This document shows, one piece after another, positions 22,166 to 33,465 of a DNA stretch of 64,000 nucleotides (position 1 is its first letter; each line of letters begins with the position of its first letter). Source of the DNA: Saxidomus purpurata (Eukaryota; Mollusca; Bivalvia; Venerida; Veneridae). The stretch is taken from contig JAFMSR010000019.1 in the NCBI GenBank assembly GCA_022818135.1, forward strand, positions 27,434,630-27,498,629, read 5' to 3'. The translations under genes were made by a program, and so were the position numbers. A model generated the notes under the pieces. The model saw only the letters and a list, made by a program, of their open reading frames with translations. It was not told the origin of the DNA and did no database searches.

Positions 22166-24468
22166 AATAATGCTGATTTACAAAAATGATTTCAAACACT
22201 AATTGTATAGGTTAGTGATCATTTTGATACCTTTACTACAAAAATGTATTTGCTAATTAAAGTTCCGCATTACACATATTCATCTTTCCATGAGAAATTC
22301 CTGCATTAGGAATTCTTTGCATCAGACATTTTGGAATTCCTTAGAGTGATCTGTTTGATTTTAAGCCTAATAAGAGGTATAGATAAAATATAAAAAACCT
22401 AGATGTATAACCGCGATATTTGAAATCTGAAATAAAGCCGATCATATTTTTTCGTTATTGAATACCGTCAGCACCGACTAATAGGCGAACTCCAACCCGC
22501 CTTTATTTAATAATACAGTACTCTTTGACAATGTGATTTTCAGAACAAAAGGCAAATATGTATTTGCTGCTTGAAATATGGTTTACTTTATGTCGAAATA
22601 GTTTTTCCAAATAATTATTGTTAATGCATGTAAATATAGATAAGCACATATAAGTTAATTATGAGTAACGAATAACTATAGTAACTAAAAACGCGCATCC
22701 CTTGACTGAATTTCCTACCTAAAAACAAAAAAAAATGTATAGTTTACTAAAAATAAAAATTAACGTGATAATACCCTTCAATATGAAAATCGCAATTTAG
22801 TGTAGTACATTTACCAATGGTTTAGTATCATAAAAAACAAGCATTGCGAAGGTTATAGCTAGATAACATAGATATATACAACCGTTTTATTCCTATTGAA
22901 CATAGCTGAAAAATGACAGCTCTTTTTTGACCCGCCGGGTCATAAAATGATTTTTCATCAATTTTTATATGATAAATTTGTGTTCGCATTCACTAATGAA
23001 AGAAATGGTTGAGCATAGTTTAATCATTTCCTTTTAATTTTTTAAACATTTTTCATGTTTTAAAAACGTTTCTTGACCTTTTATTCTGGTCATTTCAAGC
23101 AGTACTATAACTAAAATCTCTAAAGTGTATACACAATCAATCAATAAAATCAATGTTCAATTTAAAATAAAAACAAAAAAACAAAAATAATATCAAACAG
23201 GGAATGCCACGTACCAAAAACGCACACAATAATATTTTACCTTTACAATCCAGCACTGAGATTAACATGGCGATTTCTAACGTAGCTAGATGTGGATTGC
23301 CAGCGTAGCTATTTATATTCACCCCGTTTTAAAAAAGTCGCAGTAGACAGCTTTATGTACGCAAAAGGAGGAACTTTATAGGCTATAAATATAATTATGT
23401 GTTTGATATGAAGCTGCAAACAATCATCAATACTCTTTAAAACAGAAATGAAAACAAATGTTTTATATATTACAATTTATATACAACTAATTCACAAATG
23501 ACAAGCTCATAAATCTCAAACGACATAACTATGGGTTTAATGCTATCCATAACCGGTTAAATGATGAATGTGTCACTGTAACTTGCAGTCGATCAAGCAC
23601 ATTGCCCACGGTATGTATGGTTACAACAGTTATATCATTTTACTCTGTAGTATGTTGTATCGTCATGCACTCCGAATAAAGTAACTTGTACATTTATTTG
23701 CAATCCTTTTCCCGTACGGTGCTTGTTTAGCTCTAAAAACTTGTTTGGTAAGTTAGATTGAAGAAAGACATTTGATTAGTCCGTCAAACATTTGAATCAC
23801 GATAACATAGTTTTGGTTCCCACCATAATTCACCATTCATCTAGATTTCACCTGGTCATTCTTCCTAACGTCTTTGGAGTGGGACGGATGTTCCCTCTGC
23901 TCCATTCGATTGTAATAATTCTCAATATTGTTCTGTTAGTAAGTTTTTACCTGTATTTACAAGAATATCCACCGCGAGAGATGAGTATACACTAAGATAT
24001 ATGACAAATGAAAGACCAATCACACTGCATTGATATAGCGAGTCATACAATAAATGTCAACACAAGCAACAAACTGATTTTGTCAGTTTTGCTTAAAGTA
24101 ATTAATGCAAATATTTTAAATAAACAGAGTCTGAAATTTAAAGACCAATTACAATCAGTAAATTCATTTAAAGTAAGTCTGTATCAATGAGCGACAACAA
24201 AAACGAGTTTGCAATACACTTCGGCTATTGAAAATTATATACAGTTCAATAGCGTCTTTCGCTATGACTCAGACAAACTTTGTCAATTGTTAAACAAGAC
24301 GACGTAGATATTTCAACACGCTCTGTACGTGTACAAACAGTCAATGTTGAACAGTTTACATATTCCTTTCTTGTAGCGAAATTAAAATTTGATAAGAACA
24401 AACGTAGTATTTCGAACGAGGGTGAAATTGTGAGCATTGTATCTTTATATCATGTATACATGTATATT
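22166..24468. repeat. Upstream flank of the deleted gene C
   Basis: From about 22166 the sequence matches the 5' flank of other copies (CTGATTTACAAAAATGATTTCAAACACT, compare 13609-13640). 23300-24420 matches about 33480-34680 upstream of gene D (GTTTATGTACGCAAAA, the CACCGCGAGAGATGAGTATACACT block, AAATAAACAGAGTCTGAAAT). No coding frame has support. Confidence 0.65.
23179..23221 (-). mobile_element. LINE-like retroposon copy 3, 43-bp terminal scrap
   Basis: AAACAAAAATAATATCAAAC followed by GGGAATGCCACGTACC matches the fixed end of copies 1, 2 and 4, then returns to flank text (GCACACAATAAT). The same place upstream of gene D (33121-33140) lacks it. This extreme 5' truncation supports target-primed insertion. 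Confidence 0.6.
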
Positions 24469-25462
24469 ACTGTAAGTGTACTTATTTTAGCGCAGGTAAA
24501 TTTTAGCGCAAACGCCATGAATTGAGTAGTTTCGACTTATTAGCGCGTACTTGATTTACCGCACCGTCGGCAGCGCTAAAATAAGAAATTAGCGATTACA
24601 AACCACCAATTTCCGACGAAATACGGAAAAACTCGAAGTTGTCGTTACGATACATATACCTCAAACAATTTGTTTGATGGAATACGGTATTTCGATTTTC
24701 GATCGGTAATCACTTCAATACGTTTATGTTTTGCACGTAGTGAATGGCAATAACGATAAATTATTATTTACTTCGTGATTTGTATAATGGGTGAGTGAGA
24801 TATTTTCAACTTAGTTTATAGTATTTAGCCATTCATGCAAACTCGCTTACAATCGCGCATGAGAGCGTGAAAAACTATACGATGGAAAATGGCTGGCGGC
24901 TGACAGGTCTTCGTAATGAAATCGACCGGACACTCAAATAAACTAATCAATGTTTAAAATAGGACATACAATCTAAATTTGGTTATTATTTATCATAACA
25001 ATTTCATACACAGAAGTATCTAAATACAGATTGTGATAACCGTTTTTGACAGCAGCGAAATGCCTTTGTTATGATGAGATTGTAAATTAGCGCGACCAGA
25101 CTAATCCGAATGTGTTGTATACGATGTTTTACGGACAATAGCGAAGATAAAGATATGCATACTAATTTACACAAACATCTGACTTTTGCATTGAAGTTTG
25201 ATGCATATTTGATATTTCTATTCATAACTTTCTGAAAAATATTTGTAAATTAATGCAATAATAGTCACAGTCACAATAAAATGTATTTATCTATGTTCTG
25301 TCGAATAGTAATTATGGTATTTCCAATACGATGCATGTCATTTTATCATTGGGAAAGCCTTTCCTTTTAGTCAAATATTAGAGCTGGACATGAATAAGCG
25401 CACATCCGATCCTGCTAATTGCGCGAAAATTTGTACTCCGCTAATATTAATACACTTACAGT
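24469..25462. mobile_element. Non-autonomous TIR DNA transposon (994 bp)
   Basis: The ends are inverted copies: ACTGTAAGTGTACTTATTTT at the left, and the right end reads ACTGTAAGTGTATTAATATT on the minus strand, both continuing into TAGCG. TTAGCGC-like motifs recur near both ends (24489-24595 and 25400-25445), a pattern typical of transposase-binding subterminal repeats. No transposase frame is present. Flanks of genes A (about 2849-2870) and D join CATGTAAATATTACTTCAAT without the insert. The target duplication is not resolved, so the superfamily is open. Confidence 0.7.
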
Positions 25463-28400
25463 TCTTCAATTGATTAAACTGAAGCTCTGTCATTGCGTTT
25501 ATTTCGAATGAACGTTGAAATATGGCTTGTGGTGAGTTTGTCACTTACAGTGTCATCTGATCAGGATTTATTTTCTTAGCATTGTGAGAGCAATCGTGTT
25601 TAAAGAAATAATCTTGTCAAAGTTGGAAGTCAGAAGATCCCCTTGTACAACATATAGGTAGAAATAGTATGTAAAGTTCGAAAAATATGTCAACTATATC
25701 AAAATTAGGACAAAACATTTCAAAAATACCGGTACAATTGCCATTGACAATTTAATCTGAAAACAGCGCTGATATTAATCCTTTTCAACCTAGATTTTTA
25801 CAACGGGATTTTCTATCTTCCAATGTAGACAATTCTATTTTTTGAATAGGGATGGTTTGCTGAATTGTGATTCCAGTAAATAACAACACAAATTCTTGTC
25901 AGACGACATTGTATTTGTTGTCTACTCCGGAGTGAATATATTGTAAAAGACACTAGGAACAAATTAGATAAAGGAACCACAAGTTAAAACATACATAATA
26001 TTTACTCACACATTGTAGATATTAAGATCAAAGTAGCAGAATTCCGCCACACATCTGCATACAGGTATTCAAGATGGAAGTAGCATAATCCCCCACTCCT
26101 AACAGTTTCAGAATACCATCCTGTACTAGTCGTTCAAGTAGACACAGTAGGCATCATCACTTATATAATAGCCGCAATGTGTATAATTGTTCCGACAGTA
26201 CATGTTAACTTACATTGAATAAACGACAGTAACCATTGATATTTCCTTGGCTTCAATGGCTCTCTGATATAATGAGCGCATTAAATACAAAGAAACACTT
26301 TCTTCAAGTAATTGCTTCACTTAAGTTCACAATTTAGAAAATAATTGAGCATATAGTTAACAAAAACAGTAGACGTTTTAAAGGTAAAAAGGTTATACCT
26401 CATTGTTGATCAACAGTCTTTGATAAGGGATCGTTAGTAGACGAAAGTCAAAAAATAGAGTGTTTGTCTTATCTTTGATCAACAATTCCAAATTCAGTCT
26501 ATTTATGCACCTTATTGTTTATTATTAGTACTAATTCATTTACCTTCGATTGCAAAACATGTTCTAACAGCTTATATTAATCTCTCTCGAGACTCACTCC
26601 CGATGGAATCAACCTCAAAGAGAGAGAGAGAGAGAGATGGCGGAAATGTGGAATTATCTCTCTTATGTCTCTGACATAGAATGAGTCTCATGCAGTGCTC
26701 TCGGTTAAGAAAAGGTTTCACAAAATCATTTGAACCAAAATAAAATATGAGTTTTCTTTGTGACTTCAACTTAAACACAGTTAATATGAGCTCCTTTCCG
26801 TACACAAATCGTGTACATTTGCACGTTGCATTCCAAAAATGCAAGTAAATGTAAATACAAACTCAAGTCAAACGGTCTAGTTCACAACTATTCAAATAAA
26901 TTGGTTTTGTTAGTATATTTAACACTTTGTTAAACTTCCCACTCCACTTTATACCATGCGCTGACTATTATCGCTATACTTCGAATAAAGGAAACTTTAA
27001 GGCAAAATATTGCTACTGTGTCTAGCAATTTACATGTAAAGATTATGTGGCCAAGTCTCAAACAATACTGCCAGATGTTAAGGAGATACAGTCTTCCATG
27101 TATGCCTTGTACTTGAGGAGGCACGGTACGGGTAAAACCTATATTTTACAAATAAATTTATGTATGAAGACGTTACAGCCCATTCACTTAATACGAAAGC
27201 CTAACTCTTAAATTCCAATATGAGCCCTAAGTGTGACATTGACCTTAAAGGTAGCCCCATGTGTTGTACATGACATACTCTTGTGGTATCGTCAACAACT
27301 TTGCGAATTTTATTTCAAAATCAGACAACTGGTATGTACATGTAACTTTGAGTCCGTAATGTGACACTGACTTTCCAGATAGCTACCTGTGTGTAGCATT
27401 TGACATATACTCGTGATAATGTATTTCGAAGTCAGGCGATTAATGTAGGTGTTATAGCTCAGACACGTAGCACTTGAATGTATATAATCCTACATAATAG
27501 ATTTTTAGCCGTCTGTGGCCTGACCTTCAAGGTCCCTGGATGTGGTGCATGACACATCTTTGTGTTATGTTCAGCCACGATGTGAAGTTATCTGATAATT
27601 GGCCATTTGATATAGAAGTTACAACCCTGACACGAAACTGATGGACTGACAGGCGGACTGATCATGAACGGAGCAAACCTAAGGACTAAGTTCCCAACTG
27701 TCTTTGATCGGTGTGGTACCTACACTAAAATTATGTACAACATCGCTTCTATTCTTAAGGTAATATATAATTCTAATATATGTCAAAAGGCCGGGCAGAA
27801 GGGCATGTTCGTGTAGCTTGCAAGAGATATTACAATACTGATCTGAGCAAAACTGGCTAGTTGACGGAAACTGAAGTTTCCAGAAAAATTGTAAATATGC
27901 ATCCTTGATTTAAATTTTGAAAAGAACTATATGGGTTTTTGGGTCGCTCTCTTACACTTTGTGATAATAACTAATGATTTCGTGACAAAATCTAAGTACA
28001 AAAAGGGGCATAACCCTGTCAAATATGACCTTGACGTACACATTTTGGCGGCTTCACTTCCCTTTTGTCATAAGCAATACAATTTCAAAGTTTGATGAAG
28101 AAACCTTAAGAAATGGCTAAGTAATAGCCAACGTAAAGTTCTCGTGTCTAAAACTAATAACAAAAAGGGGCATAACTGTGTCAAATATAACTTTGACCTA
28201 CAAAATGTGGCGGCATCACGACCTTGTTGTCAAAAGCAAAACAATTTCAAAATTTTTAGGAAGAATTCTTAAGAAATGACAAAATTATAAACAACGTTAA
28301 GTTTTCGTGACGGACGGACCGACGGACGGACGGACAAAGCGATAACTATGTATCGCCTTTTCTCCGAAAGGGCGACACAAAAACATAACGTTGAAAGAAA

Positions 28401-28550
28401 TATAACAAAGAACACTTTTATAACACAATTCCTACATTCTTACAAATGAACATCGAATATTACACGTTGTAAAACATAACCTTGTTGCACCACATATTCA
28501 CGTTACTCTTTACGTTTCTGATAAAGCACATTGTCATTATGCAATACTAT
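25463..28550. repeat. Intergenic block between C and D (3' flank of D)
   Basis: It aligns with 2850-6480 and 34890-37500: TTGATTAAACTGAAGCTCTGTC, ACTCACACATTGTAGATATTAAG, GACGACATTGTATTTGTTGTC and the GTGACATTGACCTTAAAGG units (27205-27730). An (AG)n run lies at about 26617-26636. A dispersed two-unit repeat is listed separately. No gene is supported. Confidence 0.65.
27960..28380. repeat. Dispersed molluscan-type repeat, two units plus GACGGACGG tail
   Basis: Two copies of a unit (ACAAAAAGGGGCATAACC / ACAAAAAGGGGCATAACT) are about 165 bp apart, each followed by TCAAATAT.ACTTTGACCTAC-like and CAATTTCAAA text. A tail has repeated GACGGACGGA, and the close is TATCGCCTTTTCTCCGAAAG. Repeats of this style are widespread in bivalve genomes (general knowledge; not searched). 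Confidence 0.6.
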
Positions 28551-28555
28551 TTTTA

Positions 28556-29340
28556 CTAAACAAAGGAGATAGTTTCAAGTCCAGCTGGAATAGAATGAAT
28601 GTCAAGTTTTCTGTCGTGTACCTGAAGAGAGATTTTGGTAAAGTAAGACTCAGCACTGTTAGCAAGATCAAGATCGAAACTTACTGCGTTAAACCAAACG
28701 TCAAACTTACCGGAAGGTATTTCCCAAGGATTTGTAAATGTAATTTTATTGCCTTCGGTTACAAATTCGGAAATTTTGTCGAATTTTGAAGAAGAAATCT
28801 TAACTATATCTTTTACGAAAGTACCAGTAAACGATTTTATTCTTGGGTTTCTAGTGCCTTCAGGTTGTTCTTCACTCGGCTGATTTTCAATCCGAAGTAA
28901 ATAACCGGCTTTCCAACCCGATTTTTGCAGATCATCAGATACATCAATGGTGATTTTTTTTCTGGATCTTGTTCGTACTGGAAACTTCTCTAACAATGTT
29001 GAACCCTCTGTCGTATTATAACTATACACCATTAACTTTTCTTCGTCGGTGAGTATTCCAACCGGTATCACAACTTTTGTGAAATCTGCTGCAGAAACCC
29101 TCTGACGCAAGAACTTTCGATGCATTATCTAAAATATATTCGAAGCATCTCGTTTCCAATGGTTTCATGTCGTAAAAGACTGCTTGCTCATGCAGAGCAC
29201 ACACATTGCTGGAGTCTATGTTACTGTCTAGGAATGACGAGCAATGTTTCACTAGTCCAGTCAGGGCTTACTTCTTCGCAGCGTACAGGCAGGCAAATAC
29301 ATTGTTTCCATCTAAATTTGGATTGTCAGAATACACGAAT
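28556..29340 (-). pseudogene. Gene D exon 3, with stop and large BACK deletion
   Basis: The acceptor is kept (TTTTTATAG). Within 25 codons the conserved Tyr of AAKKYALTG is a TAA stop (29268-29270). Further on, the frame reads ASEGF and then joins directly to ADFTKVV: about 80 residues of BACK are missing at about 29090, with a frame change. The C-terminal domain from GILTDEEKLM to IPAGLETISFV remains open (29125-28556). Three independent lesions make this a clear pseudogene. The C-terminal domain is of the same type as in B and E (TIDVSDD). Confidence 0.9.
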
Positions 29341-29348
29341 CTATAAAA

Positions 29349-31014
29349 AGAAGTCCAGTTAAAAACAGGTGTTTTAATTTTGTGTCTTTAAATCATTTTT
29401 TCCCCAAACGATAGTGTTTTCGTGAACCAATTATTGTAAAGATTTGATGGTTTGTACATTCATGACATTTGTAATTCACTCTACAAGAAAACCGTTAGGG
29501 CCCTTTATCGCTAACCAGGGTACAATTGGCCATTATACAGAGTAAAAATAAAACGGTTGTTAAAGCTGCTCGCGCTTGAAGTTTGGGTAAAAAAGTTATT
29601 TGAACTGTTTGAAATTGGCATTTTTTAGCATGAATCATCAATAAAGTATAACTGTAGTTTTGAAACTATACGCTTCCAAATTATAAAGCACTGTAAACGT
29701 TTTTGAAATCCCAATATAATAGTGAAGTGGTACTAAAACCAACCCTCAATAATATTTTTTACAGATTTTCTCAAATTTCTATGTTGATTTTCACTATATT
29801 CACTATGTTCATTCTAGCATTTCCTATTACATTTTATGTTGTAATACCAGTATCTCGTTTTGGAGAATTAAAACTTTTCACTGAAAACTATGTACGAGCA
29901 GCTTTAAGTTTTCAAGTCTATATAAAAACCACGGGTTGTTTGAGTGGACGCAAACACATCGCATTCAAGGTCATCAATAGAAAAGGTGCTAAACATCATT
30001 GAAACTTGTTTACAAAACTACACAGATGGTCCAACTCGCATAATCTTCACAAACAAGACAGTAGGACGTATACGGAATTTAACACAATTTAAATGTCATC
30101 ACTGTAGTTTAAAATAACAAAAAAGTAGAACAAAATATTCCTTTGGTAAGTCTATGTAAAACTAGTAATCCTTGGGTCGGGGCAAAATTTGACTCGCTTG
30201 CAAGGGTGCTAGGACCATCCTTGACAATTTTCATTAAATTCTGTCAAGTGGTTTCAGGGGAAATGTCGTTTGAAAGAAATGGAAGACGTACGACGCACGA
30301 TGGAGGGTGTTGGGTTCTTATAGCTTACCCTGGCACTCAGGCGAGCTTAAACCTCATGATTGTGTATTTAATTGATAAACAAAGAATTTCCATTAAAACC
30401 TTTAGCGTTAATGGCATTTTCATTTTAGTGAATATCAATTGAGAAACTTAGAAAGTTATCATTACTTTATTTTGTCTTTTTGTCACGATCATATATACAC
30501 GAAACAAGATGGCCATTACGGCCATGTATTGCTCACATGAGAATCATTGCTACGAAGGGTCACCCGGAGCAATATTTTGTGAACTTATATCAAAATTGAA
30601 ACAGCTGTTTAGGACGTGATGTCGTTTTAACATTTTTCTAATACTAGAATTAGCGGTCATTATTTGCTATGTAGCTGAACGGTTTGAGCCATTTTAGACG
30701 AATACCATCCAAGGATCATGCCTGTAAAGTTTGGTGAAAATTGGCTAATTGGTTAAGGAGATGTTTTTGAAGCTATTTTTAACGACGCGCAACGAACGCC
30801 GGGCATTCGATGATCCTAAATACTCACCTTTGAGCACTTCGTGCTCATGTAAGATATAAAAAGAATGTTTTTTTATCGAAAGATATTTACACGCCATGTG
30901 TTATGTCAGCACATTTAGTTATAATCGGACCCAATAATGCAAGCAAGTTAATTGCAACAACAATAAAGGAAAGCAATATTAAGATCAGATGCGTCAGTAA
31001 TCTTGAGATTTTAT
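29349..31014. other. Gene D intron 2
   Basis: About 1.7 kb. The first part matches the start of intron 2 in B, E and G (AGTCCAGTTAAAAACAGG; ATCGCTAACCAGGGTAC). The last 540 bp are nearly identical to 1-554 of gene A. No coding sequence is supported. Confidence 0.6.
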
Positions 31015-31018
31015 TTAC

Positions 31019-31279
31019 CTTAAAATAACGTTCATAGTGTCTGGATCAATGTCTTCAATCAGCACAGTACTTCCAACCTCAGCCAGTGGTCCATAAAACA
31101 TAGCTGCAAAAACAGAACTGCGCATGCTCAATACAAATTTGTGTGCAGGTAATTTCACATTCTTGTGACTGCTGAAGGTAAAGGTAATGTCTGCAAGGTA
31201 ATCTGAAAGGCAAAGATGTGACAAACACTGTCCGGCAGTCTTGGAGTCCCTCCAGTTAACATCAGTAGATTCTAATGAT
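31019..31279 (-). pseudogene. Gene D exon 2: intact BTB N-half in a dead gene
   Basis: The 261-bp frame is open from the acceptor beside 31279 to the donor beside 31019 and encodes LADITFTF, LPAHKFVLSMRSSVF, GPLAEVGSTVLIEDIDPDTM. It differs from gene A's exon 2 at only a few positions. The exon itself is undamaged; the label follows the state of exon 3. Confidence 0.8.
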
Positions 31280-31689
31280 CTAAAACAAACAAATTAACAT
31301 CTAATTCTATTTGTTTTCACAAGATTAACTTCATCGAAACAAAACTAGTAATACTCAATATTTTTAAAATATTCCAGTGAAAAATAGATATACCTGATGC
31401 TATAAAGATGGTCAAAAAGTAAAGTATTTTAATTAATTTTCAAAGCTTGTCATAAATATGGTCAACATTTAAATTGTAATAGTGCAGACAAATTTCTTGA
31501 CTTGTTTTAAACAGGAGAAACTAATAACGGTTTCTCTCACTAAATTCAAACTTGATGACTTAGCTGTCGAATTTAAGCAGTTTAACTTAATATGGAAATA
31601 TTGCATTTGATATGAAGGGGTATGCAATTTAATCTGAAAAAATAAAGATTTTGTCCTGGTCTTTCAGTAGAGTGGTATTCTAAACTTAC

Positions 31690-31709
31690 TCTGGAACTTC
31701 AGTATCCAT
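31690..31709 (-). pseudogene. Gene D exon 1 (MDTEVP)
   Basis: The inner ATG (31707-31709) and the GTAAGT donor are kept. The outer start is ATT, and the leader frame has a TAG, so only the short N-terminus is possible. One relic minisatellite unit (CAGTAGAGTGGTATTCTAA, 31665-31683) sits directly beside the donor. Confidence 0.65.
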
Positions 31710-32689
31710 TGCTTCAGAGGCAGATGTTCGTTTCCTCTACCTGGCGTGCCGTCTGCTTGAAATTATATTGGTTATACACTAGAATACTTATGTAAATCAC
31801 AAATAATTTCATTACACTTAACAGATACAAGGAAATATTCGACTGATATCATATTAAAATAATTTGACTTTAACAGGTCCTAGAGAATATAACAAACAAA
31901 AAGATAAAGTACAGCGATAAACAAATATGTTAAACACTTAACGTCAATTATATATTGATATCTATGAAATGATAGGCATTAAGTGTAGATTAAGCTTGGC
32001 AACACTGATATATCTATCACAGAAGTGGTTTACAAGCACGATAGTTACTGATTTTATTTGCTTGATCTACTCCTATGTCATTCTTGATATAAATTGTAAA
32101 GAAATTTATTTACACGAAACGGCAAAATGTTTAAAAGTTGAACGAAAAGTTGTTATACTTTTTCACAGAATTGGCAACGTTGGTGCCGTGAACTGTGAAA
32201 CAATTTGATAACTGATCAGAAGTAACTCAAGCTGCACAAGTATATACATTGCATTACTCATTTCACCATTCGTTTTCATATTTCATGGCATTCTACATTC
32301 ATTACAAAATGCTTTAAAAAATATCAAACAAGCATAATGTTTAGATGTTTTACCTACTAGACACCTATCGACCGAGAATCCATATCACTGAATCATAAAC
32401 TCGTTTCAGTAATTTATCTACCCATTCTTATTATCTATCAATTAAACAATTAAATATAAAACTATTACGAAGATATAAATGATGTTATACCTTTCCAATG
32501 TGAAACATGAACTTTAAATGAAATTTCGATAGCATCATTTTCTAAAACTATCCTGTATCAAGGTTAACACATATAAACAAATGTTTATCGATAACTAAAT
32601 TTCAAAACTCGAACCATTAGAATTTAATCTATTTCGATCAATGACGTCCATGACAGATAAAAGATATGAATAGTACTGTTAAAAAAATA

Positions 32690-32807
32690 CGGTGTAGTAG
32701 ACACATTGATGTCGTGGCATGATATATAACTAAAGGGCGATTTTATAACAGCTATTAATGGTTATATTAAAACATGCGGCGTAGTAGACACATTGATGTC
32801 GTGGCAT
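32690..32807. repeat. Pair of 31-bp direct repeats
   Basis: GTAGTAGACACATTGATGTC-like 31-mers at 32690-32720 and 32777-32807 differ by one base and are spaced 87 bp apart. They lie at the left edge of the segment that gene A's flank lacks. Function unknown; they could be relics of an insertion. Confidence 0.55.
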
Positions 32808-33188
32808 TACATATTTCCCAACGCAGATTTCATTTTAAAATGACACACAAGATAGACAACACGAATTAACAATACTAAGCCGTGTGCAAATAAGACATTA
32901 TGTTATGTTACTCACTTAATTTAAGAAATATGTTTAAGGTTGAAATACAAAAATTGAGTCAAGATTCATAACGCCTGATCTACTAAGCTAAAGTTTTCAT
33001 ATTTTAAATATTTTCTTGACCTTTTTTCTGGTCATTTCAAGCAATATTATATGTTATATATTTATACTCTTATAAGTGTATACACAATCAATCAATAAAA
33101 TCAATGTTTAACTTAGAATAAAAACAAAATGCACACAATAATAGTTTTACCTTCACAATCCAGAACTGAGATTAACATTGGGATTTTT

Positions 33189-33465
33189 GTATCGTATATT
33201 AAGGCTTTATCATTGTACCGGTTTCCCATATGACCAACGCCCCCAGAAGAGGCTAGTTATTTTAGGGTTCAGAGGATAGTGCAAGATACAGAAAGCGTCC
33301 CAATTCCAGAGACACCCCTGGTTCTTATACATGCCAGGTGTATAGCACCCATACATGGGACCTCGGTTTTAGTCTCATACGAAAGAATGTTAGTAATTTT
33401 AGTTACCCAGCTACCCCGAGATTACAAGTCTCGTGCTCCACCAATTGAGCTAACCGGGTTGACAA
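33189..33465 (-). mobile_element. tRNA-derived SINE with 12-bp target duplication
   Basis: On the minus strand the element starts with a tRNA-like head: CCGGTTAGCTCAATTGGTGG (A box and D arm), then an anticodon-like arm CGAGACTTGTAATCTCG with TGT in the loop, as in tRNA-Thr. The B box is degenerate. It is bracketed by ATTGGGATTTTT at 33177-33188 and 33466-33477. The same site upstream of C (about 23261-23283) lacks it. It has neither the body nor the tail of the other SINEs here, so it is a separate family. Confidence 0.75.

Noticed and set aside
23792..24190. Two small frames that recur at 34070-34468
   Set aside because: They recur because the whole flank is duplicated. Differences are not biased to synonymous sites by eye, and no motif is present.
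25004..25225. 73-codon minus-strand frame inside the TIR element
   Set aside because: No transposase motif, low-complexity Ser/Leu/Arg content, and length expected by chance.
33410..33465. Possible minus-strand tRNA-Thr gene
   Set aside because: The D and anticodon arms look right but the T arm and acceptor pairing are lost, and the piece is the head of a SINE with a 12-bp duplication.
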